A stretch of DNA of 64,000 bases from Citrobacter tructae (GTDB lineage: Bacteria > Pseudomonadota > Gammaproteobacteria > Enterobacterales > Enterobacteriaceae): positions 682,001 through 746,000 of the forward strand of contig NZ_CP038469.1 in NCBI RefSeq assembly GCF_004684345.1. Reading direction: 5' to 3'. Below are positions 1 through 6,802 of the stretch, one piece after another. The notes beneath the pieces are model-generated. The model worked only from the letters and a program-made list of their open reading frames with translations. It made no database searches and was not told where the DNA came from. The position numbers and the translations under genes are program-made. Each line of letters begins with the position of its first letter. Positions within the stretch are counted from its first letter, which is position 1.

Positions 1-157
1 GACGAATGATGAACCAGATTTGACGCAGCGCGTCATCGCCATCGCGCCAGAACAGGCTTACCGGCAAACGCAATGCGCCAAAACCGGTGGCCACAACCGT
101 CATCACGACCAGCGTAGCGGCCAGCATCCACAAAGAGCAGGTGATATTCCGGGACAT
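1..157 (-). CDS. hemU: Haem ABC transporter permease HemU (HmuU), N-terminal part
   Basis: Only the first 52 codons lie in the window; the gene runs off the left edge. The start ATG (155-157) shares one base with the TGA stop of hemT, so the two are translationally coupled. The visible part begins MSRNITCSLWMLAATLVV and forms one hydrophobic segment followed by a short loop, as expected for the first membrane helix of a BtuC/FecCD-type permease. The assignment rests mainly on position: directly after a haem-binding periplasmic protein in a hemPRSTUV-type operon. The inner-membrane permease would move haem into the cytoplasm with the HemV ATPase, which should lie just outside the window. Confidence 0.75.
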   Translation of the reverse strand, partial: MSRNITCSLWMLAATLVVMTVVATGFGALRLPVSLFWRDGDDALRQIWFIIR

Positions 158-978
158 CAGGGCAATTGCTCTGCTTTGGCACGCAGTTGCTGGATGGCCT
201 GCGGCGTACGAACGCTAAAGCCGAGCAATGCCATGTCGTCAATTTGCAGCACCTGCTTATTGCGACCGGCAGGTGTTTGCGCAAGCCCAGGCAGCGCCCA
301 CAGATTCTCTTCACCGCCCATCGCCTTGACACCGTCTTGAGAAATCACAACCAGATCGGGTTGGCTGGCAATCACCCCTTCTTGAGATAAGGGCTGGTAG
401 CGGTTAAAGCCCTGCATGGCGTTGCGCAAGCCGGCGGCACGAATGGCGGCATCGGCCCCGGTTTGCTGTCCGGCAGCCATGGCGGTCATTCCGCCATGAT
501 TGAGAATAAACAGCACGCGTTTGTTGAGTTTGGATGAGGGCAATGCGGTCAGCGCCTGGCGTAAGCTTTGGCGCAGCGCCTCGCCTTGTGCCTCACGGTG
601 GGTCGCCTGCGCAATCACCCGGACTTTCTCATCAATCACGCTTAGCGCGTTACCTGCCGGTACCGTAACGACGCTGACCTTACTTTGCTCGACCTGTTTG
701 AGCACCAATGAAGGCTGCGCCTGTGCGCTGGCCAGAACCAGCGTCGGGCGGGTGGCAAGGATCCCTTCTGCGTTGAGTTGGCGCAAATAGCCCACGTCCG
801 GCAATGCGGTTGCCGCCTCCGGCCACTGGCTGGTGCTGTCGCGCGCCACAAGGGATGACTGCGCCCCCAGCGCATAGACAATCTCTGTCACATCACCGCC
901 GAGGGCAATCACTCTTTCCTCGGGCGCTGCCTGCGCCATCAATGGCAGAAGCGCAATCAGTACCAGCAGTTTTTTCAT
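157..978 (-). CDS. hemT: Periplasmic haem-binding protein HemT (HmuT)
   Basis: A 273-residue substrate-binding protein that hands haem from the TonB receptor to the HemUV importer. It starts MKKLLVLIALLPLMAQAAPEE, a clear signal peptide with cleavage after AQA. The following IALGGDVTEIVYALGA is typical of class III (BtuF/FhuD/HmuT) binding proteins, and DVGYLRQL holds the tyrosine expected to ligate haem iron in HmuT proteins. An in-frame upstream extension is possible, but the start at 978 is chosen because it begins the signal peptide and overlaps the hemS stop by four bases (ATGA). Family and context are clear; haem as substrate comes from the operon. Confidence 0.9.
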   Translation of the reverse strand: MKKLLVLIALLPLMAQAAPEERVIALGGDVTEIVYALGAQSSLVARDSTSQWPEAATALPDVGYLRQLNAEGILATRPTLVLASAQAQPSLVLKQVEQSKVSVVTVPAGNALSVIDEKVRVIAQATHREAQGEALRQSLRQALTALPSSKLNKRVLFILNHGGMTAMAAGQQTGADAAIRAAGLRNAMQGFNRYQPLSQEGVIASQPDLVVISQDGVKAMGGEENLWALPGLAQTPAGRNKQVLQIDDMALLGFSVRTPQAIQQLRAKAEQLP

Positions 979-2003
979 GCGGCCAGCCCTTTCTGTGTTA
1001 ACGCATCGATCTGCGCACGCCATTGCTTCTGTTCCTGCTCACCTTCCGTTCGTTGTCCATACAACTGGGCGATTTGCGTACCGTCTGCCGCAAACAGTTC
1101 CAGACTGGTCACATGCCCCTCGGCAGTTGGCTTACGTGTGACCCACGTTTCGGCGATGCTCTCTTCCAGCAGATGCAGCGTAAAGGTCGGATTGAAAATA
1201 TTCAGCCAGCCTTTCATTGGCACCAGTTTTTCTACCACGCCGGTAAAAATCTGCACGCAGCCGCGGTTGCCGACAAATACCATAATTTCGTTGCCATCCT
1301 GACGCGCGGTTTCCAGCAGTTGTGCCACCGCGCCGTTAGCAACCTTACAGGCCAGATCGTCGCCTGCAAGGCTAAAAGCCTGCTGACGGGTAAGGTTGTG
1401 GCGTTTCAGCAGGCCGAAGAACTGATGTACATCGGTCATGGCGCGCCACTCTTTATCCACCGTCGCGGCGTCCACGTTAACGGTAGGAACGGCGATTTCG
1501 ACGGTTTGCAGTGACAGTGGCGGGTTTTCTGCGAAGATGAAACGGGTCAGCAGTGTGCCCCATGCAGCAATATCGGTATTCTGCGTGGTGTACACCTTCA
1601 GTAATGCGTCGCCTTGATTATCAAAAAACTGGATGCTCTGGCGCTCGCCGTGAGCGGTAGTTTCACTGATATGAAATACGCTGGCCCATTGATTCAGGAA
1701 CAAGCGCAGATCGAGGGCGCGCGGATTCAGCACCAGTCCGGCATGACCGTTCAGGTGTTGATTGGTAAACGCGCCGATTTGTTCATGCACCGCGTATTCG
1801 TTGCGACAGATACACTTGGTTTCGCCTACAGTCTCCAGTGCGCCGAGGATCTCACGCACCTCGCCGCGCAGGCGCCAGGCATCATGCCCAACGCGCGCAA
1901 AGGTGAGTTCAGCTTCGCTGATATTCAGCAAACCTGCGATGTCACGGGCGTATTTTCCAGGATGTTCTTTTTTCAGTTCCAGCCAGCGTGTGTAGTGATT
2001 CAT
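975..2003 (-). CDS. hemS: Haem-degrading/haem-trafficking protein HemS (ChuS/HmuS family)
   Basis: A 342-residue cytoplasmic protein matching HemS/ChuS/HmuS, which bind imported haem and, in several enterics, break it open to release iron. The family is a tandem duplication of one domain, and two similar halves are visible (about residues 20-170 and 190-335), each with an LNxW/KGWLNIFNP-like strand region. The start MNHYTRWLELKKEHPGKYA fits the family N-terminus and follows a GGAAGAGG-type ribosome site; a longer in-frame extension would run into hemR sequence and is rejected. It lies 47 bases after hemR and overlaps hemT. Whether this protein degrades haem or only carries it cannot be seen from sequence. 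Confidence 0.93.
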   Translation of the reverse strand: MNHYTRWLELKKEHPGKYARDIAGLLNISEAELTFARVGHDAWRLRGEVREILGALETVGETKCICRNEYAVHEQIGAFTNQHLNGHAGLVLNPRALDLRLFLNQWASVFHISETTAHGERQSIQFFDNQGDALLKVYTTQNTDIAAWGTLLTRFIFAENPPLSLQTVEIAVPTVNVDAATVDKEWRAMTDVHQFFGLLKRHNLTRQQAFSLAGDDLACKVANGAVAQLLETARQDGNEIMVFVGNRGCVQIFTGVVEKLVPMKGWLNIFNPTFTLHLLEESIAETWVTRKPTAEGHVTSLELFAADGTQIAQLYGQRTEGEQEQKQWRAQIDALTQKGLAA

Positions 2004-2050
2004 TGCCTCTTCCTTCCTGATTACTGCCCCGGCATACCGGGGCAAAGTGA

Positions 2051-4033
2051 TTACCACTGATAACTCACGAAAATTTTGCCGTTGCGCCCATCCTGCGGAA
2101 TGCCTTGCGGCGACCAATACTCTTTGTCGAAGGCGTTGCCAAGCACCAGTGTGGTGGTCATGCCTTTCAGCGTCTGCTGGCCCTGGTAACTGACATAGAA
2201 GTCATTTACCGCATAACCGGGCTGTTTAGTGTAGCTGCTGCTGATATGGGTTGAACGATCGGCAAAGGTGCCGAGCCAGCCGACTGAGAAACCGCTGTGT
2301 GCGACCGGCACGTTCAGCTTGCTGGTGACGGTATCCGGGTTAATGCTGGAAATGTATTCACCAGTGTCGCTATCTTTGCCGCGCGTGCGGTTATAGGCCA
2401 GATCCAGGCTGAACAGATCGGTGGAGTAGGTTGTCATCACGTCCCAGCCCCAGATTTTGGCGTTAGGAACGTTATAGGACATGGTCGTTGCGGCGGCGAA
2501 ATCGACGCTGGTGGAGATATAGTCTTTTGCTTTAGTGTCGAAATAGCTGGCTTTAAATTCAAGGGTATCGTTCGCCAGCAGCAGATCGTCAAAGCGTAGA
2601 CCGAAGCCATACTCCTGAGTTTCGTTGGTTTCCGGACGCAGGTTTGGATTCGGCACCCAGTAGTTGGTGTAGAAGCGGCCGATGGAGAAGTGTTTTGCAT
2701 CGTTGTACATTTCGCCCATGGTCGGTGCACGGAAAGCCTGAGCGTAAGATCCAAACAGCATCAGCCAGTTGGTTGGGGTTACGGTCATTCCTGCGCGGGA
2801 AGACCATTTATCCGCATCAACATCCTCGTAACCGTCGCTGCTACCGCGATAGGAGTCATAACGCGTGCCGCCCAGCAATGTCACCGGCAGGTCGCGCAGG
2901 GTGATTTCATCCTGTAGCCAGCCGGAGCTGAAATCAATTTTCGCCTGCGGGAAACCGGTGGTGGCACCAGCCGGTCGCTGTTCCTGACGATAATATTCGC
3001 CGCCATACGTCAGCAGATGCGCCGCAAAGGCGTCGCTAAACAGACGCGTGCGGTTGTCAATTTTCCCACCTTTGGTGGTTTGCTTACGAAACTCGCCGGT
3101 GGCATCCGGGTTTTGCGCATTAATGCGCGCCTCAGACCAGTAAATGCGAGCATCGGCATTCAGCCAGTCGTTATCTGCTGGGGCTACCGAGTAGGTCAGT
3201 TGGGCATCACGCTGGATCGTCGAGCGGTCAGTCATCGGGTTACTGCTATTTGCGTCGCTGGCCTGCGGGTTTTTTGGTTCCTGCGCATCGTTGTTGTAAT
3301 AGCGCAGCGAACCGGCCAGCGTCTGGGCGTTGTCAATTTTCCAACTGCCTTTCGCCAGCATATTGTTGATTGCTTCGTCGTTCGGCGCGGTGGTGCCGTT
3401 GCTCTGACGTATGTCACCACGGTCACGACTGGACCAGGACAGCAGCCCGTCCAGCGTATCCGTGCGGCCATACGTGCTGGCACCCATACCGAGACTATGG
3501 TCACCCGTTGCGGCGGTGCCGAACACGCGATAACCGCTGTTTTTCCCCGATTCTAGTAGGTCTTTGGCATCCGCCGTCTCATAGGCAATGACGCCGCCCA
3601 GTGCGCCGCTGCCGTACAGCAGTGCCGACGGGCCACGCACCACTTCGATACGCTTGATGAGGGCGGGATCGAGGAACGTGCTGTTGAGGTGTCCGGTATC
3701 AGTGCCCTGACGAACTCCGTCAACCAGCACCAGCACGCCGCGTCGGTCGTAGCCGCGCAGATTGACGTCCTGACCGTTGGTACGACCGGTGCCGTCAAGG
3801 GTCAGACCTGGCACTTTGCGCAGCAGGTCAGCGGCCGAGCTGGCGGTTTGATTTTCCGGGGCCGTCGCGTCGATAACGCTGACCATCATCGGCGCTTCAA
3901 AGGCACTGCGGGCATTGCCGGTGGCGATAACGGTCATATCTTCAACCGCCGCATACGCGGCAGCTGGAAGACTGCCGACGATCGCCAGCGCCAGCAGCGA
4001 TGGGCGCAAACTTGCGGTGTGCAGGTAAGGCAT
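2051..4033 (-). CDS. hemR: TonB-dependent haem/haemoglobin receptor HemR (HmuR/ChuA family)
   Basis: A 660-residue outer-membrane receptor. The signal peptide ends PAAAYA-AVED and is followed by the TonB box-like DMTVIATG. The plug domain (about residues 40-170) has RGYDRRGVLVLVDGVRQG and IEVVRGPSALLYGSGALGG. The barrel carries the haem-receptor signature: FRAPTMGEMYNDAKHF followed by NPNLRPE, that is FRAP and NPNL boxes bracketing a histidine, as in HemR, HmuR and ChuA. The chain ends in the aromatic Y-Q-W typical of outer-membrane barrels. Length is normal for the family. It follows hemP by 75 bases and is most likely transcribed from the Fur-controlled hemP promoter. Confidence 0.95.
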   Translation of the reverse strand: MPYLHTASLRPSLLALAIVGSLPAAAYAAVEDMTVIATGNARSAFEAPMMVSVIDATAPENQTASSAADLLRKVPGLTLDGTGRTNGQDVNLRGYDRRGVLVLVDGVRQGTDTGHLNSTFLDPALIKRIEVVRGPSALLYGSGALGGVIAYETADAKDLLESGKNSGYRVFGTAATGDHSLGMGASTYGRTDTLDGLLSWSSRDRGDIRQSNGTTAPNDEAINNMLAKGSWKIDNAQTLAGSLRYYNNDAQEPKNPQASDANSSNPMTDRSTIQRDAQLTYSVAPADNDWLNADARIYWSEARINAQNPDATGEFRKQTTKGGKIDNRTRLFSDAFAAHLLTYGGEYYRQEQRPAGATTGFPQAKIDFSSGWLQDEITLRDLPVTLLGGTRYDSYRGSSDGYEDVDADKWSSRAGMTVTPTNWLMLFGSYAQAFRAPTMGEMYNDAKHFSIGRFYTNYWVPNPNLRPETNETQEYGFGLRFDDLLLANDTLEFKASYFDTKAKDYISTSVDFAAATTMSYNVPNAKIWGWDVMTTYSTDLFSLDLAYNRTRGKDSDTGEYISSINPDTVTSKLNVPVAHSGFSVGWLGTFADRSTHISSSYTKQPGYAVNDFYVSYQGQQTLKGMTTTLVLGNAFDKEYWSPQGIPQDGRNGKIFVSYQW

Positions 4034-4108
4034 AGCAACTCTCCATAAGAAACTCGAAAAGCGCTGGCTGCCTGGGGATTACCTGGGTGGCTGGCGAAAT
4101 GTGTTGGT

Positions 4109-4297
4109 TTATTTTGTTAAGATCAGTTTTCCGGCATGCGTCTGACGCAGCAAATAATGCTGCCCGTCATGCTCAATGATCACGCGTCCTTCGTCGCCCA
4201 ATAAGCTTTTACTGTCAATTCGACGCTCAGCGGGGGTGGCAGAGGGTGGTGTATTCTTTTTTGCAGGCGTTGCCGTTGTGTTATCCATACGTGACAT
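4109..4297 (-). CDS. hemP: Haem uptake protein HemP (YdiE)
   Basis: A 62-residue cytoplasmic protein with the HemP core RRIDSKSLLGDEGRVIIEHD followed by GQHYLLRQTHAGKLILTK, closely like E. coli YdiE. The N-terminal third is Thr/Ala/Pro rich and variable. ATG at 4297 (MSRMDN) is preferred; another ATG lies three codons on (MDNTT), and a TTG at 4315 would add six residues. No strong ribosome site separates them. HemP is the first gene of many haem loci; a transcriptional co-activator role for hemR has been reported for the family in other proteobacteria. A Fur box lies 26 bases upstream. Confidence 0.9.
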   Translation of the reverse strand: MSRMDNTTATPAKKNTPPSATPAERRIDSKSLLGDEGRVIIEHDGQHYLLRQTHAGKLILTK

Positions 4298-4322
4298 AGT
4301 GTTTAAAAATAACAATCAATGT

Positions 4323-4341
4323 AACAATGATAATCATTATC
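4323..4341. promoter_or_regulatory. Fur box upstream of hemP
   Basis: AACAATGATAATCATTATC matches the 19-bp Fur consensus (GATAATGATAATCATTATC) at 17 of 19 positions. It sits just upstream of hemP, where Fur would repress the whole haem operon when iron is plentiful. Confidence 0.9.
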
Positions 4342-4466
4342 ATCAAAGTAAAAATTGGCGGCAAGCCTTTTTGTGAAAAAATTGTGACGAGAGCAGTTTT
4401 TGCGCAGAAAACGAGGGAAAAACAAGAGATTGTCACCGGGCAACATCATGCTACCCGGCGAAAAGG

Positions 4467-5513
4467 TTAGAAGCGACTATCTACCGCAGCGGCCAGTTTT
4501 TCGACCAGCAGTTCAGTATCTTCCCAGTTCAGACACGGGTCAGTAATGGACTGACCGTAAACCAGCGGCTGACCGCCGACGATTTTTTGCGTACCTTCGC
4601 GCAGGAAACTCTCTGCCATAATTCCGGCGATGGCCGTCGAACCATTGCGAATTTGCTGACAGACGTCATCGCACACTTCCAACTGGCGACGATGCTGTTT
4701 CTGGCAATTGCCATGACTGAAATCGACCACCAGATGCTCGGGCAGCGAAAATTCGTGCAGCGTATCGCAGGCGGCGGCAATATCTTCCGCAAAGTAATTT
4801 GGTTTTTTACCGCCGCGCATGATGATGTGCCCGTACGGGTTGCCGCTGGTCTGATAGATGGTCATCTGACCGGTTTTATCCGGTGAGAGGAACATATGGC
4901 TGGCGCGGGAGGCGCGAATCGCATCGACGGCGATACGTGTATTACCATCGGTACCATTTTTAAATCCGACCGGGCAGGAGAGCGCGGAGGCCATTTCACG
5001 GTGGATCTGGCTTTCGGTGGTACGTGCGCCGATAGCGCCCCAACTGATCAGATCGGCAATAAACTGGCCGGTGACCATATCGAGAAATTCGGTAGCCGTG
5101 GGGACGCCCAGCTCGTTGACCTGTAGCAAAAGCTTACGCGCCAGCTCAATGCCGTGGTTAACGCGGTAGCTGCCGTTCAAATCTGGGTCGGAAATTAAAC
5201 CTTTCCAGCCGACGACGGTGCGCGGTTTTTCAAAATAGGTACGCATCACGATTTCCAGGCGTGCCTGGTACCTGGTGCGCAGCGTCTGCAAGCGCGTGGC
5301 GTACTCCATGGCTGCATCAAGGTCGTGAATCGAGCAGGGGCCAACGATCACCAGTAAACGAGGATCTTCACCATTCAGTATTTTTTCTATCCGGCGTCGG
5401 GAATCCGTCACGTGATGGGCGACGGAGGACGAAACAGGATGCCGTTGCGCCAGCTCAGCGGGAGTGACCAGATTGTCAATACGCGCAGTACGGAGTTCAT
5501 CAGTTCTGTTCAT
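4467..5513 (-). CDS. aroH: 3-deoxy-D-arabino-heptulosonate 7-phosphate synthase, Trp-sensitive (AroH)
   Basis: A 348-residue class I DAHP synthase condensing phosphoenolpyruvate and erythrose 4-phosphate, the first step of aromatic amino-acid synthesis. It begins MNRTDELRTARIDNLVTPAEL, nearly identical to E. coli AroH and of equal length. Active-site blocks LVIVGPCSIHD, FEKPRTVVGWKGL and DFSHGNCQKQHR are intact. The Trp-sensitive isozyme is assigned by overall identity and by the TrpR operator upstream. The start at 5513 is chosen over an in-frame ATG four codons earlier because it matches the E. coli start. Confidence 0.97.
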   Translation of the reverse strand: MNRTDELRTARIDNLVTPAELAQRHPVSSSVAHHVTDSRRRIEKILNGEDPRLLVIVGPCSIHDLDAAMEYATRLQTLRTRYQARLEIVMRTYFEKPRTVVGWKGLISDPDLNGSYRVNHGIELARKLLLQVNELGVPTATEFLDMVTGQFIADLISWGAIGARTTESQIHREMASALSCPVGFKNGTDGNTRIAVDAIRASRASHMFLSPDKTGQMTIYQTSGNPYGHIIMRGGKKPNYFAEDIAAACDTLHEFSLPEHLVVDFSHGNCQKQHRRQLEVCDDVCQQIRNGSTAIAGIMAESFLREGTQKIVGGQPLVYGQSITDPCLNWEDTELLVEKLAAAVDSRF

Positions 5514-5629
5514 TACGTGTCTCAAAAATTTGTTGCTTCAACGGCAGGACTGCCGGGAAGTGATGTACATCACAATAACACAATCCATCCTGCCTACTGG
5601 CGAGCATGATAACAAAAAATTGAACTCAT

Positions 5630-5647
5630 GCACTAGCATTCTAGTAC
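5630..5647. promoter_or_regulatory. TrpR operator of aroH
   Basis: On the minus strand this reads GTACTAGAATGCTAGTGC, with two CTAG cores spaced as in trp, aroH and trpR operators (consensus GAACTAGTTAACTAGTAC). The aroH -10 (TATCAT within TGTTATCATG, minus strand, about 5605-5613) lies just downstream. The operator overlaps the stop codon and last two codons of ppsR (TAG at 5641-5643). Confidence 0.85.
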
Positions 5648-6474
5648 ATTCGGCGATTCAGCCCCATAATGTCGAGGATCTTGGTGGCAATCTCTTCTAC
5701 CGAATAGTTGGTACTGTTAAGCCATGGGATCTTGTTTTTGCGATATAACGCTTCCACTTCGGCGACTTCCATCCGGCACTGGCGCAGCGAGGCGTAACGG
5801 CTGTTTTCTCTGCGCTCTTCGCGGATCGCCGTCAGGCGTTCCGGATCAATGGTCAGACCAAACAGTTTATGCTGTAGCGGTTTTAGCGACGCAGGCAGCA
5901 CCAGGTTATCCATATCATCGGCAATAAAGGGGTAGTTCGCTGCCCGAATGCCAAACTGCATCGCCAGATACAGACTGGTCGGCGTTTTACCGCAGCGGGA
6001 GACGCCGAGCAGAATAACCTGTGCCTGATCGAGGTTGCGCAACGAAATACCGTCATCGTGAGCGAGGGTGTAATCAATGGCGGCAATACGCGCATCGTAC
6101 TTATTGAGGTTGCCGGGATTCAGTCCGTGCGTACGATGGGCTATCGGCGTGGGGTCGAGTTTCATCTCATGTTGCAGCGGGGCGACCAGCGCCTGGACGA
6201 TATCCTGGCAGAACCCTTCGCTTTGCAAAATGATGGAGCGAATCTCAGGCAACACGATGGAATAGAACACCAGCGGGCGTACGCCAGTTTGCTGGTAAAT
6301 GGCGTCAATCTGGTCTTTCACCGCACGGGCGCGGCTCTCATTTTCAACAAACGGCAGCGTAATGCTGCTGATCGTGACCGGAAATTGCGACATCACCGCG
6401 TGGCCCAATACCTCTGCGGTGATGGCCGTACCATCAGAAATATAAAATACGTGACGATCAACAGCATTATCCAT
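5641..6474 (-). CDS. ppsR: PEP synthase regulatory protein PpsR (bifunctional kinase/pyrophosphorylase)
   Basis: A 277-residue DUF299-family enzyme. In E. coli it switches PEP synthase off by ADP-dependent phosphorylation of its active-site threonine and on again by phosphate-dependent removal. The protein begins MDNAVDRHVFYISDGTAITAE and carries the P-loop GVSRCGKTPTS near residue 150; it is almost identical to E. coli YdiA. Its target PpsA is the divergent neighbour and keeps the target threonine. A 13-codon in-frame extension exists upstream but the E. coli start is preferred. Confidence 0.97.
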   Translation of the reverse strand: MDNAVDRHVFYISDGTAITAEVLGHAVMSQFPVTISSITLPFVENESRARAVKDQIDAIYQQTGVRPLVFYSIVLPEIRSIILQSEGFCQDIVQALVAPLQHEMKLDPTPIAHRTHGLNPGNLNKYDARIAAIDYTLAHDDGISLRNLDQAQVILLGVSRCGKTPTSLYLAMQFGIRAANYPFIADDMDNLVLPASLKPLQHKLFGLTIDPERLTAIREERRENSRYASLRQCRMEVAEVEALYRKNKIPWLNSTNYSVEEIATKILDIMGLNRRMY

Positions 6475-6802
6475 TTTGCTCATCCTGGGGCAGACATAAT
6501 TCTCTGAAAGCATAAATTAAAATTCGGCAGAAGCGAATATTTCGGCAGCTATTTTATAAAATGAAACGCTATTTTTATATTTACTGAAAAGTACATTTCA
6601 TTTTTCGGAACGAATGTTTATACCGACTGTTTTTGTGGTGATCCCGTGTCGTTCGCGGGTTTGCGCAAATGCGGAAACAATCTTAAAAAATAAAAAATAA
6701 AGTTGCTTGAACGATTCACCGTTTTTTTCGCCGCAGTAAATATGCCAAGATAATTACGCAAAATTGAGTTTCCTAACCTCGTTCATATATAAGGATTGTT
6801 CG
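6475..6802. promoter_or_regulatory. Divergent ppsR-ppsA promoter region
   Basis: This 328-bp AT-rich spacer holds the promoters of ppsR (minus) and ppsA (plus). A Cra-like site at 6707-6718 and a candidate ppsA -10 (GATAAT, 6749-6754) are the only elements I can point to. No gene is visible. Confidence 0.7.
6707..6718. promoter_or_regulatory. Cra (FruR) site upstream of ppsA
   Basis: TTGAACGATTCA, read on the other strand TGAATCGTTCAA, is close to the Cra consensus TGAAACGTTTCA. It is centred about 48 bases upstream of the start point implied by the GATAAT -10. This fits activation of ppsA by Cra, which is established in E. coli. Confidence 0.75.

Noticed and set aside
4298..4315. TTG start adding six residues to HemP
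   Set aside because: The added MLFLNT is hydrophobic and unlike the E. coli YdiE N-terminus; ATG at 4297 is more likely, though not proven.
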